From: Ephemeroptericola cinctiostellae
Lineage (GTDB): Bacteria > Pseudomonadota > Gammaproteobacteria > Burkholderiales > Burkholderiaceae
Reading direction: 5' to 3'
Assembly (NCBI RefSeq): GCF_003339525.1
Contig: NZ_CP031124.1
Span: 1,178,001-1,242,000 of the forward strand
Length of the DNA: 64,000 nt
The translations under genes were made by a program, and so were the position numbers. The notes under the pieces were generated by a model. That model was not told the origin of the DNA, ran no database searches, and saw nothing but the letters and a program-made list of their open reading frames with translations. Of the stretch, positions 18,031-28,484 are shown piece after piece. Positions within the stretch are counted from its first letter, which is position 1. Every line of letters starts with the position of its first letter.

Positions 18031-18707
18031 GGTGCATCCTGATGTGGGGAGTGATCGTTCAAATGGTGTGCAATCTGTTGCTCAGTGTGTGTATTAGATT
18101 TGTTTAATAGAAGGATTCGCCGATAAGTCCAAAGGCAGGCCAAGCCACCGAGTCCGAGCAATACACGAATCAATGGTTGGTGCAAAAGCGCCACAGCAAT
18201 GAATGTGGCGCTTGTGAGTAAGGCGCATGCAGTGATGCCCATGATGTTCTTTTTAAGTGCAGTCATCAATTTTAGACCCGCAGCCATGATGAGCCCTGCT
18301 GCAGCGGCACTCATGCCACGCAAAGCACCTTGAGCCATCGGCAGATCAGCCACTTGTGCAAACAAAGTTGAGAGCAGCAGCACGAGCACCAAAGGGCCAA
18401 GCAACATACCGGCCAGTGCAGCCACAGCACCGCGCCCACCAAAGTGGCGTTCGCCAATCATGATGGACAGGTTGATCACGTTGGGGCCAGGCAATATTTG
18501 CGCCACCGCCCAATCTTCGATGAACTCTTTATGGGTCAACCACTTCTTTTTTTCAACCAATTCTCTCTGGATGATGCCCAGCACCCCACCAAAGCCTTGC
18601 AGCGAAAGCCAATTGAAAGATAAAAACAGGTCCCAAACGGATGTGGGGGCGTTGCGATGTGGGTGTGTTGGCGACATGTTTTGAATGGTTGTTGTTTCAG
18701 TGTGCAT
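18027..18707 (-). CDS. Chromate transporter, first half of a two-gene CHR system
   Basis: 226 residues. CHR motifs: FNWLSLQGFGGVLGIIQRELV, KEFIEDWAVAQILPGPNVINL, then several membrane helices. The last bases overlap the start of the partner gene, so both halves are translated together. The start could also be the in-frame ATG at 18677 (MSPTHPH). A second, single-gene chrA is found at 32364-33701. Confidence 0.85.
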   Translation of the reverse strand: MHTETTTIQNMSPTHPHRNAPTSVWDLFLSFNWLSLQGFGGVLGIIQRELVEKKKWLTHKEFIEDWAVAQILPGPNVINLSIMIGERHFGGRGAVAALAGMLLGPLVLVLLLSTLFAQVADLPMAQGALRGMSAAAAGLIMAAGLKLMTALKKNIMGITACALLTSATFIAVALLHQPLIRVLLGLGGLACLWTYRRILLLNKSNTHTEQQIAHHLNDHSPHQDAP

Positions 18708-18940
18708 TCAGTGTCATTCAGTGTAAATGAAGTGGTTTTTATGTGAATGTCACTGCGAATGTTTATGGGTGGGTTGTCATTTTAACCGCAGCGGCTTACA
18801 CCTGACTTTTAAAAAAACGGGCTTGAAGGCGGCAAACGATCAGGCTTCGATGCCATATCAATGCAGTTATTGGTGCGTCTAAAATAAATCCTGTACAATC
18901 GTTTCAATAATTTATTAACAAAGATAAAGGTTTGAAAACG

Positions 18941-19396
18941 ATGAATGTTCAATGGGCGACTGTGGCTGAAATTGAAAAAATTGTACCCTTGTTTGATGCG
19001 TACCGACAATTTTACGAGATACCATCGGATGTTGAGCTGTCACGTGCCATTTTGAGCGCACGCATGAGCCATCAGCAGTCCAAAGTGATTCTGGCAACAG
19101 GTGAAACAGGTGTGGCTTTGGGGTTCATTCAACTGTACCCAATGTTCAGCTCTTTATCAATGAGCCTTAAAGAGTCAAATGTGTGGTTGCTGAATGATTT
19201 GTTTGTCTCACCTCTAGCACGAGGTCAAGGCGTTGGCGCCGCTTTGCTGGAATTTGCCCAAAATTGGTCGGCTGCGGAAGGGTTGGGTTACTTGATGCTG
19301 GAAACGGCAAAAACCAACACAACTGCACAGCGTTTGTACGAATCGCAGGGCTGGCAGCGCGATGAGGTGTACTTCACCTATTATCACACCCATTAG
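18941..19396 (+). CDS. GNAT-family N-acetyltransferase
   Basis: 151 residues from ATG 18941 (AAAGG 10 bases upstream; a TTG three codons earlier is too close to that site). The acetyl-CoA binding motif is clear: LNDLFVSPLARGQGVGAALL (RGQGVG as the pyrophosphate loop), followed by LMLETAKTNTTAQRLYESQGW. The substrate amine is unknown. It is a single gene with a terminator downstream. Confidence 0.85.
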   Translation: MNVQWATVAEIEKIVPLFDAYRQFYEIPSDVELSRAILSARMSHQQSKVILATGETGVALGFIQLYPMFSSLSMSLKESNVWLLNDLFVSPLARGQGVGAALLEFAQNWSAAEGLGYLMLETAKTNTTAQRLYESQGWQRDEVYFTYYHTH

Positions 19397-19477
19397 TTTG
19401 CGAGGGGAAATGGGGGCATTTCTGGATTGAAGTGTTTTTTTGCTGGTGAATGATTGTGTGTCAGTTGGATTTACCCG

Positions 19478-19502
19478 AAAAACGCTGCTTGTGCGGCGTT
19501 TT
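19478..19502 (+). terminator. Terminator after the GNAT gene
   Basis: AAAACGC (19479-19485) and GCGTTTT (19496-19502) pair around a short GC-rich inner stem. T-rich 3' arm. Confidence 0.6.
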
Positions 19503-19535
19503 GTCATGTTTAGTACGTTAGAAAATTGTCAGCTA

Positions 19536-19544
19536 TGCTATAAT
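19536..19544 (+). promoter_or_regulatory. Extended -10 promoter for ndk
   Basis: TGCTATAAT is a perfect extended -10 element (TGnTATAAT), 75 bases upstream of the ndk start. No good -35 hexamer is visible, as is common for extended -10 promoters. Confidence 0.55.
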
Positions 19545-19618
19545 TTCGCGTTCACTAGAACGTGAAGAACTTGATTTTATTGTCTTTTTATAAATTTTAT
19601 ACCGACAGGAGCATAGCA

Positions 19619-20023
19619 ATGGCTATCGAACGTACTTTATCTATCATCAAACCTGACGCAGTGGCGAAAAACGTTATTGGTCAAATCTACACGCGTTTTG
19701 AAAACGCAGGCTTGAAAATCGTTGCTGCTAAATTCGCTCAATTGACTCAAGCTGAAGCCGAAGGCTTCTACGCTGTTCATGCCGAACGTCCCTTCTTCAA
19801 AGATTTGGTGTCGTTCATGATCTCTGGTCCTGTCATGATCCAAGCTTTAGAAGGCGAAAACGCCGTATTGAAAAACCGCGAATTGATGGGTGCAACCAAC
19901 CCAAAAGAAGCAGCTGCTGGCACCATCCGCGCTGATTTCGCTGAATCTATTGATGCAAATGCAGTTCACGGCTCTGACAGCTTGGAAAATGCAGCAAACG
20001 AAATCAAATATTTCTTTGGTTAA
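19619..20023 (+). CDS. ndk: Nucleoside diphosphate kinase
   Basis: 134 residues from ATG 19619, preceded by AGGAG at 8 bases; the in-frame extension to 19562 is not needed. It starts [15 protein letters not shown] and has [20 protein letters not shown] and the active-site histidine in NAVHGSDS. It transfers the gamma-phosphate between nucleoside tri- and diphosphates via phospho-His. It is slightly shorter than typical Ndk (about 141). It is the first gene of the conserved run ndk-rlmN-pilW-rodZ-ispG. Confidence 0.97.
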   Translation: MAIERTLSIIKPDAVAKNVIGQIYTRFENAGLKIVAAKFAQLTQAEAEGFYAVHAERPFFKDLVSFMISGPVMIQALEGENAVLKNRELMGATNPKEAAAGTIRADFAESIDANAVHGSDSLENAANEIKYFFG

Positions 20024-20163
20024 TCGTAAAAAGTAAAAAACCTACGGATCCATTTAAAATAAACTCAAACAATTCAATACGAGCTGTTTGAACCAAGCAC
20101 CGAAAATTTCATGGGCAGCGCCCATCAAGTTTCACAATGCGATCCGTACATTTGAAAGTAAGT

Positions 20164-21381
20164 ATGAGCACCAATTTGTTGAATTTTGACTTAGAAGGCA
20201 TGACCGAGCTGTTCGCGGAGATGGGCGAAAAGTCCTTCCGTGCGCGTCAAGTCACGCGTTGGATTCATCATTTTGGTGCGCAGCGATTTGACCAGATGAC
20301 TGATCTGGCCAAATCATTGCGCACCCGGTTGGAGCAAGAAGCCGAGTTGCCTTTGCCCACCATCATCAGCGATCACACATCCTATGATGGTACGCGCAAG
20401 TGGCTGACCGATGTGGGGCAGGGCAATGCAGTCGAATCGGTGTACATTCCCGAATCAAATCGCGGCACGCTGTGTGTCTCCTCGCAGGCAGGTTGCGCGG
20501 TCAATTGCCGTTTTTGCTCAACAGGGCATCAAGGGTTCAACCGCAATTTGAGCACGGGTGAAATCATCAGCCAACTCTGGTGGGCGAATCATGCACTGGG
20601 CGCCGATCCGAAAGGGCAGCGCCTCATCACCAACGTGGTGATGATGGGCATGGGCGAGCCTTTGCTTAATTACAATCAGCTGATCCCAGCATTAAAATTG
20701 ATGCTGGATGACAATGCGTATGGCCTATCGCGCCGTCGCGTGACTGTCTCAACGTCGGGTGTAGTGCCCATGATGGATCGTTTGAGTCGCGATTGCCCTG
20801 TCGCCTTGGCGGTGTCTTTGCATGCACCGACCGATGCCTTGCGCGATGAACTGGTGCCGTTGAACAAAAAATACCCTTTGCGCGAGTTGATGGCCGCGTG
20901 CCAACGCTATTTACCACATGCGCCGCGTGATTTTGTGACTTTTGAATACGTCATGCTTGCGGGCGTGAATGATTCGGTCAAGCATGCCAAGGAGTTGGTG
21001 GCTTTGGTTCAAGATGTCCCGTGTAAGTTTAATTTGATCCCGTTTAATCCATTCCCCGCGTCAGGGCTGCACGCTTCGTCGCGTAATCAAATCATGGCGT
21101 TTTCACAGGTGTTGTTGGATGCGGGCATTGTCACCACAGTGCGCAAGACGCGCGGCGATGACATTGATGCGGCATGTGGACAATTGGCGGGTCAAGTGAA
21201 AGATCGCACGAAACATGCCGAACGCATGGCAGAGCAGGTGTTGGTGTTCACACCTCGACCTGTGGCCTCTGATGGCGTGGATCAGGTCAATGACGAAAAG
21301 CGCGGCGTGATCTCATGGTCACAAATGCAAGCGCAAATTGAACAGGTTGATGCCGCCGCTGCCACAGGGGCACACAAATGA
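20164..21381 (+). CDS. rlmN: Dual-specificity 23S rRNA/tRNA adenine-C2 methyltransferase RlmN
   Basis: 405 residues from ATG 20164 ([10 protein letters not shown]); an ATG nine codons earlier is possible. Radical-SAM motif [11 protein letters not shown], plus [10 protein letters not shown] and [11 protein letters not shown], and the catalytic cysteine region [12 protein letters not shown]. It methylates A2503 in 23S rRNA and A37 in some tRNAs. The stop overlaps the start of the next gene (ATGA). Confidence 0.95.
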   Translation: MSTNLLNFDLEGMTELFAEMGEKSFRARQVTRWIHHFGAQRFDQMTDLAKSLRTRLEQEAELPLPTIISDHTSYDGTRKWLTDVGQGNAVESVYIPESNRGTLCVSSQAGCAVNCRFCSTGHQGFNRNLSTGEIISQLWWANHALGADPKGQRLITNVVMMGMGEPLLNYNQLIPALKLMLDDNAYGLSRRRVTVSTSGVVPMMDRLSRDCPVALAVSLHAPTDALRDELVPLNKKYPLRELMAACQRYLPHAPRDFVTFEYVMLAGVNDSVKHAKELVALVQDVPCKFNLIPFNPFPASGLHASSRNQIMAFSQVLLDAGIVTTVRKTRGDDIDAACGQLAGQVKDRTKHAERMAEQVLVFTPRPVASDGVDQVNDEKRGVISWSQMQAQIEQVDAAAATGAHK

Positions 21382-22142
21382 AACGCGCGCTGACCGTTGT
21401 GATGGCTGCGATGGTCGCTGTGTGTGCGGCATGCGTGCAAACCACAACGATGGTGCCCGCTGGCAGTGGTCAAGCTTTTGCACAGGTGCATACGGATTTG
21501 GCTGCACAGTATTATCAAGTGGGGCAGGTTTCAGTGGCGGTACAAGAAGCGGAGTTGGCTTTAAGCGGTATGCCCAATTTTGTACCCGCACATAATTTAT
21601 TGGCTTTGATGTATGCGCAATTGCATGAAAACACAAAGGCGAATGAGCATTTTACAAAAGCGTTGTCAATTGAGCCCAAAAACACCGATTTGCGTAATAA
21701 TTATGCTTGGTTCTTGTGTGGCACGAACCGCTCCACTGAGGCATTGACTGAATTTTCAAAGGTCTTGCGTGACCCTTTGTATACCAGCATGGACAAAGCT
21801 TTGACCAATGCAGGCGCATGTGCGGCACGCATTGGGCGTTTGGATTTGGCGACATCTTATTTAAATGCCGCATTGGAAGTCAACCCCAACAATGGCGTGG
21901 CGTATTTATACCGTGGGCATGTGGCCTTAAATGAGAAGTCGTATGCAGCTGCAAGCGAAGCATTGCAAGCGGCAGAAAAAGCCCTTGGTCGCTCGACAGC
22001 ATTGTTGTGGTTGAGTGCGCGCTTGGCGAAGACGCAGGGGCGAGCCGAGCAATTGAATCAAATCATTGCTGCAATCGTGCAGGAATCACCCATCAGTGAA
22101 GAGGCTGCTTGGGCACGCGCAGGACTGTTTGATGCGTTTTGA
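21378..22142 (+). CDS. pilW: Type IV pilus biogenesis/stability lipoprotein PilW (PilF), TPR protein
   Basis: 254 residues with a lipoprotein signal ([19 protein letters not shown]). Tetratricopeptide repeats follow, for example [20 protein letters not shown] and [21 protein letters not shown]. PilW/PilF is an outer-membrane lipoprotein that helps assemble the secretin of type IV pili. The position between rlmN and rodZ is the usual one in this group. Overlaps rlmN by 4 bases. No other pilus genes are in the window. Confidence 0.88.
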   Translation: MKRALTVVMAAMVAVCAACVQTTTMVPAGSGQAFAQVHTDLAAQYYQVGQVSVAVQEAELALSGMPNFVPAHNLLALMYAQLHENTKANEHFTKALSIEPKNTDLRNNYAWFLCGTNRSTEALTEFSKVLRDPLYTSMDKALTNAGACAARIGRLDLATSYLNAALEVNPNNGVAYLYRGHVALNEKSYAAASEALQAAEKALGRSTALLWLSARLAKTQGRAEQLNQIIAAIVQESPISEEAAWARAGLFDAF

Positions 22143-22218
22143 CAACAGTCATGGTGTTGTTAAAACCAGTCGTTAATGAGTACACATTGATCGTCAACAT
22201 AAAAAAGAGAACATAGAA

Positions 22219-23061
22219 ATGAGTCAACAAGATAATTTACACCTGAATGCCCCCTCTCAAGTCCATCCAGCGGTGACCGCATTAACCCTTGGTCAATGGT
22301 TGGTTCAAGCACGCCAAGCTAAAGGCATGAGTGCCCAGGATGTGTCGTCACGCAGTAACCGTGCGTTGCGTCAAATTGAAGCACTTGAAGCCGATAATCT
22401 AAACACAGCGGGTTCGGCCAACCTGTTGCGTGCCATCGTTCGCCATTATGCAAAAGTTGTTGGCGCCGACCCCGAAGAGGCCGTGCGCCACCTTCCCGCA
22501 GAGTATCAAACCGCAGTGGCCACTGCCCCTGTGCGTGCCAGTCGAGTGAGTGAAGTGGTGTCTTCGCAAGGTGCACCTTTAAAGTCGCCGTGGATTGCCA
22601 AAACATGGCTGGTGTTGTTGGCTCTGATTGTCATGGGTTTGTTGGCATATTGGGTCTTATTTTCACGCTTGACTCAAAAGGCCGACGGTGCACAAAAAAT
22701 CACCGAGCCCAATCAAGTTCAAGTGGTCGCACCACCTGCACCAGCAGTTGACCCCGCTGCTGTCGCAGCGGCACAAGCGGTAACTGATGCGGCGGTGGCT
22801 GCCAACGCAGTAACAGACGGTTTGAATTTGAAATTTAAAGTGGCCAGCTGGGTGGAAATCAAAGATGCCAAAGGCACTGTGTTGTTAAGTGGCACGCAAG
22901 AAGCAGGCACAGAGCAAACCGTGTCAGGTGAATTGCCTTTGAAGGTTAAAGTGGGCAATGCCTCGCAAGTGGACGCCACTTGGAAGGGGCAACCTTACGA
23001 TTTGAAAGCCGCGATCGTCAGTAAAAGCAAAGATGTTGCAAAAATTGACGCTTTGAACTAA
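22219..23061 (+). CDS. rodZ: RodZ-like cell-shape protein (HTH, membrane segment, DUF4115)
   Basis: 280 residues. N-terminal Xre-type helix-turn-helix (LGQWLVQARQAKGMSAQDVS, about 26-90), one membrane segment (TWLVLLALIVMGLLAYWVLF, about 131-150), an Ala/Pro-rich linker, and a C-terminal DUF4115 beta-domain (FKVASWVEIKDAKGTVLLSG). RodZ links MreB filaments to the membrane and helps set rod shape. Confidence 0.88.
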   Translation: MSQQDNLHLNAPSQVHPAVTALTLGQWLVQARQAKGMSAQDVSSRSNRALRQIEALEADNLNTAGSANLLRAIVRHYAKVVGADPEEAVRHLPAEYQTAVATAPVRASRVSEVVSSQGAPLKSPWIAKTWLVLLALIVMGLLAYWVLFSRLTQKADGAQKITEPNQVQVVAPPAPAVDPAAVAAAQAVTDAAVAANAVTDGLNLKFKVASWVEIKDAKGTVLLSGTQEAGTEQTVSGELPLKVKVGNASQVDATWKGQPYDLKAAIVSKSKDVAKIDALN

Positions 23062-23167
23062 AGGCTTTAAAGGTTTAATTGAGCTAAACACTCAAATAAA
23101 CGCTTCAAAATAAACGTTTTAAAATGAATGTTTCAAACAGATCACAAGATTTAAAAAGATTTAAATT

Positions 23168-24409
<1,242 letters not shown>

Positions 24410-24414
24410 TTCGC

Positions 24415-24505
24415 GTAGGCTGGTGGTGAGTAAAACGAACCCCAACAGTAGGATATTTACAGTTTTTGGGTGTTGGGGTTCTAAAAGCGTTCAACCCCAA
24501 CCTAC
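24415..24505. repeat. Inverted repetitive element (GTAGG...AACCCCAAC type)
   Basis: Starts with GTAGG and ends with CCTAC. Inside, GAACCCCAACA (24437-24447) is an exact inverted copy of TGTTGGGGTTC (24471-24481), and AACCCCAACC appears again near the right end. The design resembles the widespread intergenic repeats of the form GTAGGTTGGG...CCCAAC. It sits directly after ispG at the left edge of the AT-rich insert. Confidence 0.7.
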
Positions 24506-24569
24506 TTGCTGTTTTTGTGTCAGAAAGAGTTTCATTCAAAGTCTTAAATAATAAAATAAAGGAGTCAAA

Positions 24570-25637
24570 ATGGATTTGATAGATAAACTAAGTGATTTGG
24601 CAAAGCGAGCAAATAAACAGCGAACTAATGTGAAAACAGAAGAGGCGACAAAAACAGCTTTTGTGTTGCCTTTTTTACAAACCTTGGGTTATGACATTTT
24701 TGACCCAGATGAAGTTATACCCGAGTACACAGCGGATGTGCTTAATAAAAAAGGTGAGAAAGTAGATTATGCAATTCAACTGAACGAAAAAATTCAGTTA
24801 CTTATTGAGTGCAAACAAATTGGGTCGTCGCTCGAGGTTCAGCATACGCCACAACTGTATCGATATTTTTCAACTCTCCCTGATACACGATTTGGTGTTC
24901 TGACCGATGGAATACGTTATTTATTCTTTAGCGATTTGGATAAAGAACATGTTATGGATAAAATTCCATTTTTTGAGTTTAGCCTTGATGAGATTAATGA
25001 TATAAATGTAGAGGAGTTAAAGCGATTTAGTAAAGTGGCGTTTAATTTAGACGAGATTCGTGATAATGCCAGTAAATTGAAATATCAAAAGATGCTAAAG
25101 GACGTAGTTCGTTCTGAGTTTGAGCAGCCATCTGAGGATTTGGTTAAATTATGGACAAAAAGGGTTTATGAGGGCAATGTAAATTCACAAGTAAAAGAAC
25201 AATTTACCGAGCTAGTTCGAATAACATTAAAAACATTTATTAATGAAAGCGTAAGAGCCCGTCTTGAAACTGCTTATCAATTAGAAGAACCGTCACAAAA
25301 AGTGATGGAAGAAGTAAGTTCAGAATTAGTAGTAGATTCATCGGATAAATGTATTGTAACAACAGAGCAAGAGCTTGATGCATTTAGAGTTGTTTGCTCA
25401 ATTGCTTCTGAAAGTATTGACCCAGACCGAGTATTTATTCGGGACTCGAAAAGTTATTGTTCTGTCTTGCTTGATAACAATAACCGTAAAGGCATTTGTC
25501 GTTTCTTTTTCAGAAAAAAGAAATTTAGAGTTGTAGTTTTCGCTGCAAATGGGGAAGAGAAGTTTGAGATTGAAAAAATTTCCGATATATACAAACGTAA
25601 AGCGTTAATTTTGTCATCAATATCACAGTACGAGTAA
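24570..25637 (+). CDS. Solitary nuclease-like protein with a type I restriction HsdR N-terminal domain
   Basis: 355 residues. The first 130 match the HSDR_N_2 form of the PD-(D/E)XK fold: an early Glu (KTEEATKTAFVLPFL), Asp66 in KVDYAIQL, Glu80-x-Lys82 in LIECKQIG, then QLYRYFSTL and FGVLTDGIRYLFF. No helicase domain and no hsdM or hsdS genes accompany it, so this is not a full type I system. The C-terminal 100 residues (SYCSVLLDNNNRKGICRFFF and on) form a separate unassigned domain. The gene is strikingly AT-rich compared with ispG and hisS, flanked by repeats, and its stop codon lies at the broken edge of a cupin gene. Likely horizontally acquired. GGAG ribosome site present. Confidence 0.78.
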   Translation: MDLIDKLSDLAKRANKQRTNVKTEEATKTAFVLPFLQTLGYDIFDPDEVIPEYTADVLNKKGEKVDYAIQLNEKIQLLIECKQIGSSLEVQHTPQLYRYFSTLPDTRFGVLTDGIRYLFFSDLDKEHVMDKIPFFEFSLDEINDINVEELKRFSKVAFNLDEIRDNASKLKYQKMLKDVVRSEFEQPSEDLVKLWTKRVYEGNVNSQVKEQFTELVRITLKTFINESVRARLETAYQLEEPSQKVMEEVSSELVVDSSDKCIVTTEQELDAFRVVCSIASESIDPDRVFIRDSKSYCSVLLDNNNRKGICRFFFRKKKFRVVVFAANGEEKFEIEKISDIYKRKALILSSISQYE

Positions 25638-25639
25638 AT

Positions 25640-25825
25640 GATTTGTTGTTTGTGGTGCTGCAAGGTGAGGTCCTTTTGGAGATGCGTGAGCGCAGTGTGT
25701 TGCTTAAGGAGGGCGAAATGTTTGTGATTTTGCAAGGGGTTGAGCATGGATCTGTGGCGAGTGAAAATGTGCGTTTTGTGTTGATGAAGAGCAATAGTAT
25801 CAACAGCGCCGTCATTCCCGCATAG
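25640..25825 (+). pseudogene. Truncated cupin gene (3' fragment)
   Basis: Reads NDLLFVVLQGEVLLEM, then LLKEGEMFVILQGVEHGSV, which is the second half of a small cupin barrel (the G-x5-Q/P-x-G-x-E-H motif). The first half with the metal-binding HxH is missing: the frame runs straight into the stop region of the nuclease gene. The likely history is that insertion of the nuclease gene replaced the 5' part. The last residues run into the dRS3-like repeat. Confidence 0.65.
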
Positions 25826-25933
25826 GTGGGAATCCAGTCAAATGCAGCGCATTTGCGAGGATATATGGTACTTAAGTTGCAAAATTGGAGCGCTTTGCGC
25901 TCCGCTGGATTCCCGCCTACGCGGGAATGACGG
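25809..25933. repeat. MITE-like element bounded by two dRS3-type 20-mers in inverted orientation
   Basis: ATTCCC-N8-GGGAAT occurs at 25814-25833 and at 25909-25928, the consensus of the Neisseria dRS3 repeat. The arms 25809-25837 and 25905-25933 are inverted copies of each other with few mismatches. Inside are small hairpins such as GGAGCGC-TTT-GCGCTCC. No coding capacity. It lies between the cupin remnant and hisS. Confidence 0.75.
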
Positions 25934-26067
25934 CATTTTGATGTGGATTTAACTTAGAAGTGGTTTTTATATTTGTTTTAACTAAATTTTTGTGTGGGTT
26001 TACCGCACAAGAATTCTAACTTAAACCTCAAAAAAAGTAGGGGTTTACTTTTTTTGAATGAGATTTT

Positions 26068-27363
26068 ATGAGTAAAGAAAAATTTAACGCCGTTAAAGGC
26101 ATGAACGATATTTTGCCTGATGATGCAGCTTTGTGGGAGCATCTCGAGGAGGTGCTGCGCGGCTGGCTGAAAAGTTATGGTTATCGCAATATGCGCGCGC
26201 CGATTTTGGAAAAAACGGGGTTGTTTGCGCGGGGGATTGGCGAGTTTACTGATGTCGTGGAAAAAGAGATGTTTTCGTTCATCGACCGTTTGAATGGCGA
26301 TGATTTGACGCTGCGCACGGAGTTTACGGCGGGTGTGGTGCGGGCGGCGATTGAGAGCAATTTGACTTACAATGGTCCGCAGCGCGTGTACAGCATGGGC
26401 CCCGTATTTCGCCATGAGCGCCCACAAAAAGGGCGGTATCGTCAGTTTCATCAGTTGAGCGTGGAGTCGCTCGGCTTTGGTGGGGCGGACATGGATGCGG
26501 AGCTGATTGTGATGTTGCGCGATTTGTGGGATGAGCTCGATTTGCGCGATGTGCGTTTGGAATTGAATACGTTGGGACAACCTGAGGAGCGCGCGGCGCA
26601 TCGGGTGGCGTTGATTGCGTATTTTGAATCGCACAACGAGTTGCTCGATGAGGATGCGCGTCGTCGCTTGCATGCCAATCCGCTGCGGATTTTGGACACG
26701 AAAAATCCTGCCATGCAAGAGATGGTCAACAATGCACCGCGTTTGACCGAATTTTTAGGCGATGAGTCAAAAAGTCGTTTTGAACAGGTGCAACGTTTGC
26801 TCAAAGATGTGGGGATTGATTTCACGATCAATCCGCGTTTGGTGCGTGGCTTGGATTATTACAATCACACGGTGTTTGAGTGGATTTGTGATGGCGATAC
26901 ACTCGGTTCGCAAGGTACAATATGTGGTGGCGGGCGTTATGATGGTTTGTTTGAGTTGCTGGGTGGCAAGCCAACGCCTGCGGTGGGGTTTGCGATTGGT
27001 TTGGAGCGTTTGATTTTGCTCACGCAAGATACGTTAAAACAAAATTTGGATGCGAACTGCGATGTGTATGTGATGCATCAAGGTGAAGTTGCTGCACGGG
27101 CTGCCTTTGGTGTTGCGGTGAGTTTGCGTCAAATGGGTTTGTCTGTGGTGTTGCATTGCGGTGGCAGCGAAGGTGCGGGCAGTTTCAAATCACAAATGAA
27201 AAAAGCGGATGCGTCGAATGCCAGCTTTGCGGTCATTATTGGCGAGGATGAGGTGAATGCGGGCACTGTGAACATTAAGTCATTGCGCGGTGAGGGCGGG
27301 CAAGTGACGCTTGCTTCGACTGAGGCTGCGAGTTATTTGATGCAAAAAATCGCAGGCGTGTAA
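26068..27363 (+). CDS. hisS: Histidyl-tRNA synthetase
   Basis: 431 residues, full length. Class II synthetase motifs: [10 protein letters not shown] at the N-terminus, motif 2 in [20 protein letters not shown], the histidine-specific [15 protein letters not shown], and motif 3 in [14 protein letters not shown]. The C-terminal anticodon-binding domain follows. It charges tRNA-His. Confidence 0.97.
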   Translation: MSKEKFNAVKGMNDILPDDAALWEHLEEVLRGWLKSYGYRNMRAPILEKTGLFARGIGEFTDVVEKEMFSFIDRLNGDDLTLRTEFTAGVVRAAIESNLTYNGPQRVYSMGPVFRHERPQKGRYRQFHQLSVESLGFGGADMDAELIVMLRDLWDELDLRDVRLELNTLGQPEERAAHRVALIAYFESHNELLDEDARRRLHANPLRILDTKNPAMQEMVNNAPRLTEFLGDESKSRFEQVQRLLKDVGIDFTINPRLVRGLDYYNHTVFEWICDGDTLGSQGTICGGGRYDGLFELLGGKPTPAVGFAIGLERLILLTQDTLKQNLDANCDVYVMHQGEVAARAAFGVAVSLRQMGLSVVLHCGGSEGAGSFKSQMKKADASNASFAVIIGEDEVNAGTVNIKSLRGEGGQVTLASTEAASYLMQKIAGV

Positions 27364-27475
27364 GTCATGAAGGGGTGCGTTCAGTGTGATGCATTGTGGA
27401 TGGTTCATGCTCACCCCCTGTTATTTTTAATTTAATCAAAAAAAGTGCGGTGTATTTTTTTTAAAAAGGACTGAA

Positions 27476-28114
27476 ATGGCGTTCGATTTAGATGAACAAG
27501 AGCAGATGGATCAGATTAAGGCTTTTTGGGAGCGTTGGGGCACATTCATCAGCAGTGTGGTGATTGCAGGTGCTTTGGTTTTCGCAGGTTGGAAAGCTTA
27601 TGATTTTTATCAGGTGAAGCAATCCGAAAAAGCGGCGGCAGCTTACGAGGTGTTTGCGCAAGCGGCGCAGAAAAAAGACGCATCAGCCGATGCTGCTTTG
27701 AGCAGCATTCAACAGGCTTATGGTAAAACTCAATATGCGGCGTTGGCAAGCATTCAAGCGGCGCAAGTTGCCATGGCCAGCCAACAATGGGATAAAGCTC
27801 AAGTGCCTTTGCAATGGTTGATGACCAATGGCACGGCTGAAAACCAAGGGGTGGCTCGTTTGATGTTGGCCGATGTGTTGGCTCAATCGACCAAAACGGA
27901 TGACGCTTTGAAGGTTTTGGATGTCGTACCGAGCCCGAGTTTTGCACTGGCATTCATCAATAAGAAATCTGATATTTATTTGCAAATGAAAGACATGGCC
28001 AAAGCGCGCGAGGCCTTGGAGCAAGCGGTTAAATTGGCCAAAGAGCAAGGGGCAAACAGCAAGGATATGTTGGATGCCTTACAAGGTAAGCTGGATTTGT
28101 TGCCTAAAGTTTAA
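27476..28114 (+). CDS. yfgM: YfgM-like tetratricopeptide membrane protein (SecYEG ancillary subunit)
   Basis: 212 residues. A short cytoplasmic N-terminus (DLDEQEQMDQIKAFWERWG) leads into one membrane segment (ISSVVIAGALVFAGWKAY) and then TPR-like helices in the periplasm (for example KAREALEQAVKLAKEQG). The family is DUF2133/YfgM, which associates with the Sec translocon and periplasmic chaperones. It lies after hisS as expected, but bamB, which normally follows, is absent. Confidence 0.88.
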   Translation: MAFDLDEQEQMDQIKAFWERWGTFISSVVIAGALVFAGWKAYDFYQVKQSEKAAAAYEVFAQAAQKKDASADAALSSIQQAYGKTQYAALASIQAAQVAMASQQWDKAQVPLQWLMTNGTAENQGVARLMLADVLAQSTKTDDALKVLDVVPSPSFALAFINKKSDIYLQMKDMAKAREALEQAVKLAKEQGANSKDMLDALQGKLDLLPKV

Positions 28115-28484
28115 GGCTTCATGGGAAAAGTAAATCCTTGCTTTTCCTGGGTTTCAATTGTCGTTAAAACTTTAACGCTAAAACCTTAAACAATCCGTAC
28201 GTCATTGTGGGTTTGACCCGCAATTTCCTGCTTTGGAAGGTGCTGTGTCAATCACGGCATGACGGATGCATGTGATTTTCACCATAAAAGCTTCATCAAG
28301 AAAGCCTTGGTGACGTTTATAATTAAATCAATGTATTCGATGAAAAGCGAAATGGGCTTTAGCACAGCGCATTTTTTTGAATTGAAAACTCATGTGTTTT
28401 GTCAATATTGACGTTGATGGAATCATGTGTTTTCCCCAAAAATAGAATGCTATTTTTGAAACAGTTTTTGAAAGAAGTACAGAT
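28115..28484. other. Intergenic region where bamB is normally found
   Basis: 370 bases between yfgM and der. A weak hairpin GGAAAAG...CTTTTCC (28124-28147) follows yfgM. No frame shows the WD-like propeller repeats of BamB, not even as remnants. It presumably holds the der promoter. Confidence 0.7.

Noticed and set aside
24570..25637. Complete type I restriction system
   Set aside because: Only the N-terminal nuclease-type domain is present; no helicase, methylase or specificity gene lies nearby.
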